Shown here: one piece after another, positions 33,740-43,708 of the stretch
Numbering within the stretch: position 1 is the stretch's first letter
How the letters are laid out: every line of letters starts with the position of its first letter
Assembly (NCBI RefSeq): GCF_029223485.1
Contig: NZ_JARHTP010000017.1
Location: 1-64,000 of the forward strand
Length of the DNA: 64,000 nucleotides
Origin: Streptomyces coacervatus
GTDB lineage: Bacteria > Actinomycetota > Actinomycetes > Streptomycetales > Streptomycetaceae
Reading direction: 5' to 3'
Notes under the pieces: generated by a model
Databases searched by the model: none
What the model saw: the letters and a program-made list of their open reading frames with translations, nothing else
What the model was told of the DNA's origin: nothing
Position numbers and translations under genes: made by a program

Positions 33740-34423
33740 TCAGACGGTCACGCCCTTGGAGCGCAGGAAGGCGACCGGGTCGACGGCCGAGCCGTAGTTC
33801 GCGGTCGTACGGATCTCGAAGTGCAGGTGCGGGCCGCTGGAGTTTCCGGTGTTCCCGGACCGGGCTATGTGCTGCCCGGTGGCGACGACCTGACCGACCT
33901 TGACGTCGATCCGCGACAGATGGGCGTACTGCGAGTACGTCCCGTTGCCGTGCTTGATCACGACGGCGTTGCCGTACGCGGGCCCGTCACCGGCGCCGTT
34001 GCCGCCGGCCTTGACGACGGTGCCGCCGTGCGCCGCGACGACGTTCGTGCCGCTGGCCACGGCGAAGTCCTGCCCGCTGTGCGTGGACTGCCACATGCCG
34101 CCGGCCTGGTTGAAGCTCGCGGACAGCTTGTACGTCTTCACCGGATGCATCCAGGAGGCGGCCTTCTTGGCTGCGGCAGCCTTGGCGGCCGCCTTTTTCG
34201 CGGCGGCCGTATGGGCGGCCTTCTTCGCGTTCGCGGCGGCCTTGGCCTGCGCGGCGGCCTGCGCCTTGACGGCGCTCGCCGTGCCGGAGGCGGAGGTGGC
34301 ATCGACGGCGGCCGCGACCCCGGCACCCAGCACGACCGACGCGCCCAGGCCGACGGCCAGGACGGCCGCCCGGGTGCGCAGCAGGGACGTACGGGAAGAA
34401 CGGGACGTGACACGCGAAGACAT
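33740..34423 (-). CDS. Secreted M23-family peptidoglycan endopeptidase
   Basis: A 227-aa exported protein. The signal sequence (about residues 1-40, TRAAVLAVGLGASVVLGAGV, AVDA) is followed by a Lys/Ala-rich helical linker (about 50-90) and an LytM/M23 zinc peptidase domain: HSGQDFAVASGTNVVAAHGG (zinc His and Asp) and SGPHLHFEIR (HxH). It cuts peptide cross-links in the wall. GAGG precedes ATG 34423. The long leader carries a sigma-E-like promoter and an internal terminator, so expression is probably tied to envelope state. Confidence 0.9.
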   Translation of the reverse strand: MSSRVTSRSSRTSLLRTRAAVLAVGLGASVVLGAGVAAAVDATSASGTASAVKAQAAAQAKAAANAKKAAHTAAAKKAAAKAAAAKKAASWMHPVKTYKLSASFNQAGGMWQSTHSGQDFAVASGTNVVAAHGGTVVKAGGNGAGDGPAYGNAVVIKHGNGTYSQYAHLSRIDVKVGQVVATGQHIARSGNTGNSSGPHLHFEIRTTANYGSAVDPVAFLRSKGVTV

Positions 34424-34446
34424 AGGAACCTCGGGGAGACGGGGGC

Positions 34447-34484
34447 AAGAAAAACCACCCGGCACACAGACGGCCGCCGGATGG
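34447..34484 (-). promoter_or_regulatory. Intrinsic terminator inside the M23 peptidase leader (attenuator)
   Basis: On the minus strand CCATCCGGC (34484-34476), a 12-base loop and GCCGGGTGG (34463-34455) make a 9-bp stem followed directly by TTTTTCTT (34454-34447), ending 23 bases before the start codon. An upstream GGAATGG (34492-34486 region) can pair with CCATCC and would disrupt it. CTCGGGG and CCCCGAG (about 34507-34501 and 34437-34431) could close the whole fold. A true U-run terminator in a Streptomyces leader suggests transcription control. Confidence 0.65.
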
Positions 34485-34608
34485 ACCATTCCTTGGTAAC
34501 CCCGAGACCCGCAAAGCCCAAAACCCGTGATGTACGACGTAAGCTAGTACTTCACCCCAAAACTTCCCGCCTATTGACACACCACCAATAACGGACGAAT
34601 CAACCCAC

Positions 34609-34634
34609 GACGACGGAATCACTCCCGGGGTTCC
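34609..34634 (-). promoter_or_regulatory. Sigma-E-like promoter of the M23 peptidase
   Basis: On the minus strand: GGAAC (34634-34630), 17 bases, CGTC (34612-34609). This matches the GGAAC / CGTC pattern of SigE-dependent promoters of S. coelicolor. Transcription from here would give a leader of about 175 bases that includes the attenuator hairpin. Other parts of the 34490-34871 gap hold an inverted pair GTGCGTCA (34702-34709) / TGACGCAC (34757-34764) and no gene. Confidence 0.5.
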
Positions 34635-34871
34635 AGAAAGTCCGCCCTTTTCGCGCGTCCCGGGCCGTCCACTATCCGCCCTAGTACCGGCCGAATCTCC
34701 TGTGCGTCATGTCACCGGCCGGCAAGATCCATCCCCTCCCCGAACCGACCGTCATGTGACGCACATCTCTGGCCACTTACCACCCGGTAACCCTACGGTT
34801 CCCCTCACGCCACCCTCGCCCCTGAACATGCACAAGACAACGGCATACGGATGTGAGAGGACCCCCCACCC

Positions 34872-35471
34872 ATGACAACTCGACGCCCCTGGGCGCGCCG
34901 CGCAGCGGTGACCGCAGTTTCCGCCTCTGCCCTGGTGGCCATGGCTGCCCCCGCGAACGCGGCAACGAGCACCGGGAAAGTCGACTACGCGACCTGGCAG
35001 AAGGACTGCCAGACAGTGATGGACCAGGCCCTGCCGTATCTGAAGCAGCGCATCGCCGCGGCCGAGCCGGGCAAGAAGCAGGCGATCGTCTTCGACATCG
35101 ACAACACCACGCTGGAGACGGACTTCGGCTTCAGCTTCCCGCAGCCGGCCAACAAGCCGGTCCTGAACGTCGCCGAGTACGCCCAGGAGCACGGCGTCTC
35201 CCTCTTCTTCGTCACCGCCCGCCCGGGCATCATCTACGCGCCCACCGAGTGGAACCTGGAGCACGACGGCTACGACGTCTCCGGTCTCTACGTCCGCGGC
35301 CTGTTCGACCTGTTCAAGGACGTCGCCGCCTACAAGACCGCCCAGCGCGTCGACATCGAGAACAAGGGCTACGACATCATCGCGAACATCGGCAACAGCG
35401 CCACCGACCTGTCAGGCGGCCACGCCGACCAGACGTTCAAACTGCCGGACTACAACGGGCAGTTGTCGTAA
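34872..35471 (+). CDS. Secreted HAD-superfamily acid phosphatase-like protein
   Basis: A 199-aa exported protein. The Tat- or Sec-type signal (TTRRPWARRAAVTAVSASAL, cleavage after ANA near residue 31) has twin Arg. The mature domain has HAD motif I FDIDNTTLETDFG, motif II FFVTARPG, and IGNSATDLSGG as motif IV. It resembles class B/C non-specific acid phosphatases. It would release phosphate outside the cell. Monocistronic, with a strong terminator. Confidence 0.85.
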   Translation: MTTRRPWARRAAVTAVSASALVAMAAPANAATSTGKVDYATWQKDCQTVMDQALPYLKQRIAAAEPGKKQAIVFDIDNTTLETDFGFSFPQPANKPVLNVAEYAQEHGVSLFFVTARPGIIYAPTEWNLEHDGYDVSGLYVRGLFDLFKDVAAYKTAQRVDIENKGYDIIANIGNSATDLSGGHADQTFKLPDYNGQLS

Positions 35472-35488
35472 CCGTACGCAGGCATGAC

Positions 35489-35522
35489 GAAGGGGCCGGT
35501 GCTCGAAAGCACCGGCCCCTTC
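35489..35522. terminator. Strong bidirectional terminator between phosphatase and clpC
   Basis: GAAGGGGCCGGTGCT (35489-35503), loop CGAA, then AGCACCGGCCCCTTC (35508-35522), a 15-bp perfect stem followed by TGG. It serves both convergent genes. Confidence 0.88.
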
Positions 35523-35539
35523 TGGCGTCGCCGTGAGGC

Positions 35540-38068
<2,529 letters not shown>

Positions 38069-38211
38069 CGTTAATCGCTCCTCAGAGCGGTCAGGCAGTG
38101 GGGGGAACTTCCCCTCCCTGTCCTTCCGCAGCTTAGTCCCGCAAGCGGGGACCGCTCATTCCAACTGCCGACACCGTCGATGGCCTCCTGACCCCGAACG
38201 CCGACATCTGC

Positions 38212-38241
38212 TCCAACCCGATGGTGCGAGACGATGTTCCC
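38212..38241 (-). promoter_or_regulatory. SigR-like promoter of clpC
   Basis: On the minus strand: GGGAAC (38241-38236), an 18-base spacer, GTTGGA (38217-38212). This matches the GGGAAT-N18-GTT pattern of SigR, the thiol-stress sigma factor, whose regulon in S. coelicolor includes Clp protease genes. The start point would be near 38205, giving a leader of about 137 bases. Confidence 0.55.
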
Positions 38242-38269
38242 GCAGGCCAGGTGGTTACCCTCACCATCA

Positions 38270-38286
38270 GTACGCCGATGGCGAAC
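38270..38286. promoter_or_regulatory. ClgR-like palindromic operator upstream of clpC
   Basis: GTACGCCGATGGCGAAC is a near-perfect 17-bp palindrome (GTnCGCC nnn GGCGnAC on the minus strand). It agrees with the CGC-N5-GCG core bound by ClgR, the activator of clp genes in actinobacteria. Its centre lies about 35 bp upstream of the SigR-like -35 box, a suitable activator position. Confidence 0.5.
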
Positions 38287-38498
38287 GTGAGACCACATTG
38301 CCTGCGTGTCGCCCCCTCCCACTAGGGATGTCTTACCCGCTGGGACTGACACTCCATGCCGCGCGCACCGGTTCGCTCCGCTATGGGCGAACAACCTTGC
38401 GCCACCCCGCACCCCCGCACGCCCCCTTTTCCGGCACTCTGCGCATCCGACAGAACACCCAGCGTAACTCGCAAGCCCTTTGCGCGGTTGCCCTTGGC

Positions 38499-39113
38499 AT
38501 GGTTGGCAGCCTCCCTACGGTCCCGCTCCCCCGCCGGCCGCTCGATCCGAGCGATCAGGTCGGCCGTTGGTACGAGAACGAACTGGGCTGGGCGACAGTG
38601 CCCGCGCACGCGGGAAGGCCCGGATCTCCGGTACGGCTCTGCGTGGGCGACCGCTTCGACGTCCTGGACGTCCCCGCCGAGGCGGGCCGGGCGGGCCTGC
38701 GCCATCTCTCGCCGGCCTCTCCGGTGGCCGTCCAGGGCGACCGGATGCGGCTGCTGGTGGCGGCGGGCAGCGCAGAGGAGCTGCCGGGGCTGCTGGACTG
38801 GCTGGAGTGGGGCGCGCTGACGCCCGATCTGAGGGCGCTCGGCGCAGGCTGCGTCATGGACGCGCCGCTGCCGCCCGGGACGGAGCCGGCCGGTCTACGG
38901 CCGTCTGCGGGCCGCTCGGGCGTGCAGGGGGCCGCCGTATGGCTGCGGCCCCCCGAGCCGGGGTGCGCGGTCGAGGCCTCGCTGCCGACGTTGTCGGCCG
39001 TGAGGGGCGGTGGGGGCGCCCCCGATCTCGTACGACTTGTGGACACGGTGGCAACGCAGTGCCACCGATTGCGGCTGCGGCGCGCATGCGCCCAGCCTTT
39101 GGCCCTGCCATAG
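38499..39113 (+). CDS. Conserved hypothetical protein, possibly prim-pol related
   Basis: A 204-aa soluble protein beginning MVGSLPTVPLPRRPLDPSDQ. The RWYENELGWATVPAHAG ... RLCVGDRFDVLDVPAEAG part recalls the N-terminal part of Streptomyces bifunctional primase/polymerase proteins, but the catalytic residues cannot be confirmed. Ends LRRACAQPLALP. No clear ribosome site; an upstream in-frame extension is possible. Divergent from clpC by 430 bp and convergent with lsr2. Confidence 0.6.
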   Translation: MVGSLPTVPLPRRPLDPSDQVGRWYENELGWATVPAHAGRPGSPVRLCVGDRFDVLDVPAEAGRAGLRHLSPASPVAVQGDRMRLLVAAGSAEELPGLLDWLEWGALTPDLRALGAGCVMDAPLPPGTEPAGLRPSAGRSGVQGAAVWLRPPEPGCAVEASLPTLSAVRGGGGAPDLVRLVDTVATQCHRLRLRRACAQPLALP

Positions 39114-39121
39114 ACCAGCGA

Positions 39122-39457
39122 TCAGGCGTTGGCCTTCTCGTAGGCCTCGCGGATGGACGCCGGAACACGGCCGCGGTCGTTGACCTCGTATCCGTTCTCC
39201 TTCGCCCATGCGCGGATCTGCGCGGTGTCCTGGCTGCCACCGGAAGCTGCACGGGCCTTTCCGCGCCCGCCCGAAGCACGGCCTCCGGTACGGCGACCAC
39301 CCTTCACGTAAGGCTCGAGAAGGCCACGGAGCTTGTCCGCATTGGCGGTCGTGAGATCGATCTCGTAAGTCTTGCCGTCCAACGCGAACGTGACGGTCTC
39401 GTCCGCCTCGCCGCCGTCGAGGTCATCGACAAGAAGGACCTGAACCTTCTGTGCCAC
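39122..39457 (-). CDS. lsr2: Nucleoid-associated protein Lsr2
   Basis: A 111-aa DNA-bridging xenogeneic silencer that coats AT-rich DNA. The N-terminal dimerisation part is AQKVQVLLVDDLDGGEADE with TYEIDLTTANADKLR. The C-terminal AT-hook-like DNA-binding part is TAQIRAWAKENGYEVNDRGR, carrying the conserved RGR loop. GTG 39457 with AGGA upstream gives the standard length; ATG 39472 is in frame just upstream. Many Streptomyces antibiotic clusters are silenced by this protein. Confidence 0.95.
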   Translation of the reverse strand: MAQKVQVLLVDDLDGGEADETVTFALDGKTYEIDLTTANADKLRGLLEPYVKGGRRTGGRASGGRGKARAASGGSQDTAQIRAWAKENGYEVNDRGRVPASIREAYEKANA

Positions 39458-39523
39458 CGGATTTCCTTTCATCCATAACTTGAGGGCCGGGGGTCTGCGG
39501 CGTCCGCCGTTTCGCCGTCCCCT

Positions 39524-39552
39524 GTTATATGCAGTACTGCAGTACGTCGGAA
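39524..39552 (-). promoter_or_regulatory. lsr2 promoter with palindromes in its spacer
   Basis: On the minus strand a good -10 TATAAC (39529-39524) is preceded, 17 bases away, by a weak TTCCGA (39552-39547). Two overlapping palindromes, GCAGTACTGC (39531-39540) and GTACTGCAGTAC (39534-39545), fill the spacer, a classic repressor position. The rest of the 39473-39730 gap is AT-richer and holds a 13-bp direct repeat GAGACCGAGTGCG (39592, 39616); no gene is seen. Confidence 0.5.
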
Positions 39553-39730
39553 AGCAAACCGCTTTTGCCGGAAAAACACAAACCCTTCGGAGAGACCGAG
39601 TGCGAGAGCAAGGGCGAGACCGAGTGCGGGGAGGAGTGCGGGCCAGTCACCCACTCCGTCCGGAAACATACGCGTTTCGGACATAGGGAACCTGGGCACC
39701 GGTGGCGGAATACGCCACGGCGATCGGCGA

Positions 39731-40282
39731 TCACAGATGCAGAAGCATCCGACTGTTGCCCAAGGTGTTCGGTTTCACCCGTTCGAGACCTAGGAACTCT
39801 GCTACGCCTTCGTCATAGGAACGCAGTAGCTCCGCGTAGACATCGGTGTCAACGGGAGTCTCGCCGATCTCGACGAAGCCGTGCTTGGCGAAGAAGTCCA
39901 CTTCGAAGGTCAGACAGAAAACGCGACGAACACCCAGCCAGCGCGCGGTGTGCAGCAACTTCTCCAGCACTTGATGCCCGACACCGGCACCCTTGAGGCC
40001 CGGCTTCACGGCGAGAGTGCGGACTTCCGCGAGGTCTTCCCACATCACATGCAGCGCACCGCAGCCGACGACCTCGGCGTTGTCGTCCCGTTCCGCGACC
40101 CAGAACTCCTGGATGTCCTCGTAAAGCGTGACCGTCGCTTTGTCGAGCAGGATGCGGCCGCGGACGTACGTGTCAAGGAGACGGCGTACGGCCGGGACAT
40201 CGCTGGTACGGGCCCGCCGGACAGTGATGGCTTTAGCGCTGACTTCGGGGCCTTCGGGACCTTCGGGGCTCTCTGCTGACAT
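39731..40282 (-). CDS. argA: Amino-acid N-acetyltransferase, short GNAT type
   Basis: A 183-aa GNAT enzyme that acetylates L-glutamate for arginine synthesis. The sequence (VRRARTSDVPAVRRLLDTYV, EFWVAERDDNAEVVGCGALH, TLAVKPGLKGAGVGHQVLE for acetyl-CoA binding, FCLTFEVDFFAKHGFVEIGE, VKPNTLGNSRMLL) follows closely the M. tuberculosis short ArgA (Rv2747), recalled from memory. This form lacks the kinase-like domain of E. coli ArgA. It is coupled to the BlaI gene nine bases upstream. Confidence 0.85.
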   Translation of the reverse strand: MSAESPEGPEGPEVSAKAITVRRARTSDVPAVRRLLDTYVRGRILLDKATVTLYEDIQEFWVAERDDNAEVVGCGALHVMWEDLAEVRTLAVKPGLKGAGVGHQVLEKLLHTARWLGVRRVFCLTFEVDFFAKHGFVEIGETPVDTDVYAELLRSYDEGVAEFLGLERVKPNTLGNSRMLLHL

Positions 40283-40291
40283 GAGCGGACG

Positions 40292-40735
40292 CTATCGCCC
40301 GGCGTCCCCCTGTGCCGACCCGGGGTTCTCACCGGCGGTATCGCCGCCGGTATCCGAGGCCGCTTCGGATGTTTCCGGCCCTTGGACGATGCGTACGGCG
40401 TCGCTGAGGGCCTGTCGCTGTTCGTCGCTCATCATCCCGAAGAAGGCGACGAGAGCGGCCGCGGGGTTGTCGCTCTGCGACCAGGCGTCGTTCATCAGAG
40501 CGGCCGCGTAGGCGGCCCTGGTGGAGACCGCCTCATATCGATAGGCCCGGCCTTCCGCCTCCCGGCGCACCCAGCCCTTCTGATGGAGATTGTCCAAAAC
40601 GGTCATCACCGTGGTGTATGCGATGGACCGTTCCTGCTGAAGGTCTTCCAGGACTTCTCGAACGGTCACCGGGCGGTTCCACTTCCACACCCGCGTCATG
40701 ACCGCGTCTTCGAGTTCTCCCAATGGGCGAGGCAC
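40292..40735 (-). CDS. BlaI/MecI-family transcriptional repressor
   Basis: A 147-aa winged-helix repressor (LGELEDAVMTRVWKWNRPVT, VREVLEDLQQERSIAYTTVM, TVLDNLHQKGWVRREAEGRA) with a dimerisation helix and an acidic, Gly-rich tail. No BlaR1-type metalloprotease sensor is adjacent. GTG 40735 follows TATTGT (40749-40744) by eight bases and lacks a ribosome site, so it may be leaderless. Inverted copies of GAGTTCTCCCA flank the start, a likely autoregulatory site. argA is downstream. Confidence 0.88.
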   Translation of the reverse strand: MPRPLGELEDAVMTRVWKWNRPVTVREVLEDLQQERSIAYTTVMTVLDNLHQKGWVRREAEGRAYRYEAVSTRAAYAAALMNDAWSQSDNPAAALVAFFGMMSDEQRQALSDAVRIVQGPETSEAASDTGGDTAGENPGSAQGDAGR

Positions 40736-40878
40736 ACCTCAGCACAATAGTGGGAGAACTCCCCATTGGCGTGCCGGACGGGCACTTTCACCAACAAACG
40801 CGAACAAAAAGGGCGTACGACTCGGCGGCGCGAGCACGCGCAGGAGTCGTACGCCGACGGTGTGCCGTCGAGGAGGGC

Positions 40879-41058
40879 TCAGCCGTCCGTCTTCGCGGAG
40901 CCCTGCCGGACTCCCTCCGCGCGCGCGATGGCGGCGTCGACGGCCGCGTCCTCCTTGGCCTTGTTGGCCCCGCCCTGGGTCTTCACGATCACCCTGATCA
41001 CGCCGATGAAGAACACGGCCATGACGACCGGGGGCACGAGCGCGGAGACGTAGTCCAT
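40879..41058 (-). CDS. Small single-span membrane protein
   Basis: A 59-aa gene. Its first 30 residues form one membrane helix (MDYVSALVPPVVMAVFFIGV, IRVIVK), followed by a charged amphipathic tail (GGANKAKEDAAVDAAIARAE) ending in GSAKTDG. The composition, G/C third positions and clean frame between genes support reality. It is downstream of the 41131-41820 gene on the same strand. Function unknown. Confidence 0.72.
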   Translation of the reverse strand: MDYVSALVPPVVMAVFFIGVIRVIVKTQGGANKAKEDAAVDAAIARAEGVRQGSAKTDG

Positions 41059-41130
41059 GCGTCCAGGGTAGCCACGGGGTGGCGGGGCGGGCGGGGCGGG
41101 GCCGGGAGGTTCCGGGCCGTGCGGGCCGGA

Positions 41131-41820
41131 TCAGCCCGCGGCGAGATGCCGGGGCGGGTTGGAGCCGGACGGCGGAGTCGGTTTGCGGCGGGGGAAGACC
41201 TCGCCCGGGGTCGGGATGGGGCGAGCCGGTTTCGGGGCGGCCGGGGCCGGGGCCGGCTTGGGTGCCGCCGGCTTCTCCGCGGGCTCCTTCTCGGGTTTCC
41301 TGGCGGGGTCCCGGTCGGCGTCCGGCGCGGGGTCCGCCGCGGCGCCGTTCAGGCCGCCCGGAACGGCCGTGAGGCGGCTGCGGGCGGCGGGGACGGTCGG
41401 GGCTGCCGCGCGGGCCGGATCGCGCGCGAGGCGGGCGCGTACGTCCTGCTCCGCGAGCATCCGGCAGCGGCCCAGGAGGACGGAGGCGGCCGGGTTGCCG
41501 CGCAGGGCCCTCAGGGCGGCGAGGTCGTCGGGGTCCGGGCGGTACCCGGCACTCAGCGCCTCCTCGAGAAGCACGAGGTAGTCGGCGGTGGTGCCGGGCA
41601 GGGCTGCGCGGTAGCGCGCGAGGTCGGCCACCAGGAAGGCACGCAGCCTGGCGCCCTCGCGCATGGCTTCGTCGAGGGATTCGGCGAGCCGGAGACAGTC
41701 CTGGACGTCCCCGGCAGGGGTGGGGCCTGACTGAAGGGCGAGGGCGAGGGCGCGGCGGAGCACACGCAGCTCCTCCACGCCGAACGCCATGCCGCCGCGG
41801 GATCCGTATGGCGTGGGCAT
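41131..41820 (-). CDS. Conserved hypothetical helical protein with Pro/Ala-rich tail
   Basis: A 229-aa soluble protein. The first 130 residues are helical (FGVEELRVLRRALALALQSG, DVQDCLRLAESLDEAMREGA, TADYLVLLEEALSAGYRPDP). The rest is Pro/Ala/Lys rich and probably unstructured. ATG 41820 follows TATCGT (41832-41827) by six bases, so leaderless expression is likely. Upstream are two direct TTCGACATA repeats with a 10-bp period. No function recognised. Confidence 0.7.
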   Translation of the reverse strand: MPTPYGSRGGMAFGVEELRVLRRALALALQSGPTPAGDVQDCLRLAESLDEAMREGARLRAFLVADLARYRAALPGTTADYLVLLEEALSAGYRPDPDDLAALRALRGNPAASVLLGRCRMLAEQDVRARLARDPARAAAPTVPAARSRLTAVPGGLNGAAADPAPDADRDPARKPEKEPAEKPAAPKPAPAPAAPKPARPIPTPGEVFPRRKPTPPSGSNPPRHLAAG

Positions 41821-41919
41821 GCGGCGACGATACGCGCTAATCAGACAAATTCGACATATTTCGACATAGGGGGTGGGTGTGGCGCGACCGAGCCACCCGG
41901 TTGCGCCGCGGGGCCACCC

Positions 41920-42717
41920 TCACATGCGCGACACGTTCCGCTCGTACACCAGCCGCAGCCCGACCAGCGTCAGCCACGGCTCGTGCTCGTCGATCACCGA
42001 CGACTCCCCGAGCACCATCGGTGCCAGCCCGCCGGTGGCGATCACCGTCACGTCGTCCGGATCCTCGGCCAGTTCCCGTGCCATCCGGCTCACGACCCCG
42101 TCGACCTGCCCGGCGAACCCGTAGATGATCCCGGACTGCATCGCCTCGACCGTGTTCTTGCCGATCACGCTGCGCGGCCGGGCCACCTCGATCTTCCGCA
42201 GCTGTGCGCCCCGGACGCCGAGCGCCTCGACGGAGATCTCGATGCCGGGCGCGATGACGCCGCCGATGTACTCCCCGCGCGCGGAGACCGCGTCGAACGT
42301 CGTGGCCGTACCGAAGTCCACGACGATCGCCGGGCCGCCGTACAGCTCGACGGCGGCCACCGCGTTGATGATGCGGTCGGCGCCGACCTCCTTGGGGTTG
42401 TCGGTCAGGATCGGCACGCCCGTCTTGACGCCCGGCTCCACCAGCACCGCGGGCACGTCGCCGTAGTACCGGCGCGTCACCTCACGCAGCTCGTGCAGCA
42501 CGGACGGCACGGTCGCGCAGATCGCGATCCCGTCGATGCCGTCGCCCAGCTCGTCGCCGAGCAGCGGGTGCATGCCCATCAGGCCCTGCAGCAGAACCGC
42601 CAGCTCGTCCGCCGTGCGGCGGGCGTCCGTGGAGATGCGCCAGTGCTCGACGATGTCGTCCCCGTCGAAGAGGCCCAGGACGGTGTGCGTGTTCCCTACG
42701 TCGATCGTCAGCAGCAT
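41920..42717 (-). CDS. coaX: Type III pantothenate kinase
   Basis: A 265-aa ASKHA-fold kinase for the first step of CoA synthesis. Motifs are MLLTIDVGNTHTVLGLF (phosphate 1), KEVGADRIINAVAA, IVVDFGTATTFDAVS (phosphate 2 and adenosine side) and GGVIAPGIEISVEAL. Length fits the family. It is the last gene of the pan/nad operon, nine bases after nadC, so the cell makes its pantothenate and phosphorylates it from one message. Confidence 0.95.
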   Translation of the reverse strand: MLLTIDVGNTHTVLGLFDGDDIVEHWRISTDARRTADELAVLLQGLMGMHPLLGDELGDGIDGIAICATVPSVLHELREVTRRYYGDVPAVLVEPGVKTGVPILTDNPKEVGADRIINAVAAVELYGGPAIVVDFGTATTFDAVSARGEYIGGVIAPGIEISVEALGVRGAQLRKIEVARPRSVIGKNTVEAMQSGIIYGFAGQVDGVVSRMARELAEDPDDVTVIATGGLAPMVLGESSVIDEHEPWLTLVGLRLVYERNVSRM

Positions 42718-42725
42718 GGCCGGAC

Positions 42726-43703
42726 CTACTCCGCCGCTCGCAGGTCGAGACCGATGTCGAGGATCGGCGAGGAGTGGGTCAGGGCTCCCACGGCGAGGTA
42801 GTCGACGCCGGTGTCGGCGTACGCCTTCGCGTTCTCCAGGGTGAGCCGGCCCGACGCCTCCAGAGCTGCGCGGCCGTGCACCAGAGCCACCGCCTCCTCG
42901 CACTCGCCGGGCGTGAAGTTGTCCAGGAGGATCAGGTCGGCTCCGGCGTCGACGACCTCGCGCAGCTGGTGCAGGGTGTCGACCTCGACCTCGATCGGGA
43001 CGTCCGGGAAGGCCTCCCGTACGGCCTTGAAGGCCGGTGCGACACCGCCCGCGGCGACGACGTGGTTGTCCTTGACCAGCGCCGCGTCCGACAGCGACAT
43101 GCGGTGGTTGACGCCACCGCCGCAGCGGACCGCGTACTTCTCCAGGGAGCGCAGCCCGGGCGTCGTCTTGCGCGTGTCGCGCACCCTCGCCCTGGTGCCG
43201 TCCAGAACGTCCGCCCACGCGCGCGTGGCGGTCGCGATGCCCGACAGACGGCACACCAGGTTGAGCGCACTGCGTTCGGCGGTGAGCAGGTCACGCGTGC
43301 GCGTGGTGACCGACAGGAGCCTCTGCCCGGCCTCCACCCGGTCGCCGTCCTCGACGTGCCGCTCGACCTCGAACTCGTCCGTGCAGACCACCGAGATCAC
43401 CGCCTCGGCGACCCTGAGGCCCGCCACGACGCCCGCCTCGCGCGCGGTGAAGTCGGCGGTGGCGACGGCCTCCTCGGGGATGGTCGCGACGGTGGTCACG
43501 TCCACACCGTGGTCGAGGTCCTCCTGGATGGCGACATTGGCGATGTCCTCGACCTCCACGGGGTCGAGTCCGGCGTCGGCCAGGAGCTGCGCGAGCGCGG
43601 GGTCGAGCCCGCACTCCAGATACTCCGCGTCGGCGTCCGCGCCGCAGGCACAGCCGTCGCCGCAGCCTCCGGACGAGGCGAGGGGAAGGTCGGGGGTGCT
43701 CAC
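42726..43703 (-). CDS. nadC: Nicotinate-nucleotide pyrophosphorylase (carboxylating)
   Basis: A 325-aa quinolinate phosphoribosyltransferase making nicotinate mononucleotide. Motifs: LNLVCRLSGIATATRAW, RVRDTRKTTPGLRSLEKYAV with GGGVNHRMSLSDAALVKDNH (phosphate and quinolinate contacts), and VEVDTLHQL. A Cys-rich N-terminus (GGCGDGCACG) is unusual and may bind metal. GTG 43703 is chosen; an in-frame GTG at 43712 overlaps the nadB stop (GTGA) and is possible. Confidence 0.93.
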   Translation of the reverse strand: MSTPDLPLASSGGCGDGCACGADADAEYLECGLDPALAQLLADAGLDPVEVEDIANVAIQEDLDHGVDVTTVATIPEEAVATADFTAREAGVVAGLRVAEAVISVVCTDEFEVERHVEDGDRVEAGQRLLSVTTRTRDLLTAERSALNLVCRLSGIATATRAWADVLDGTRARVRDTRKTTPGLRSLEKYAVRCGGGVNHRMSLSDAALVKDNHVVAAGGVAPAFKAVREAFPDVPIEVEVDTLHQLREVVDAGADLILLDNFTPGECEEAVALVHGRAALEASGRLTLENAKAYADTGVDYLAVGALTHSSPILDIGLDLRAAE

Positions 43704-43708
43704 TTCTG

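Noticed and set aside
34424..34871. A c-di-AMP (ydaO-type) riboswitch before the M23 peptidase or the HAD phosphatase
   Set aside because: The terminator is there for M23, but the conserved aptamer segments (GAAUCC, GGAGGAACC and GACAGCUAAC-like) are not found on either strand.
39469..39699. A 76-codon minus-strand frame upstream of lsr2
   Set aside because: It overlaps the lsr2 promoter; its composition comes from a direct repeat and it has no ribosome site.
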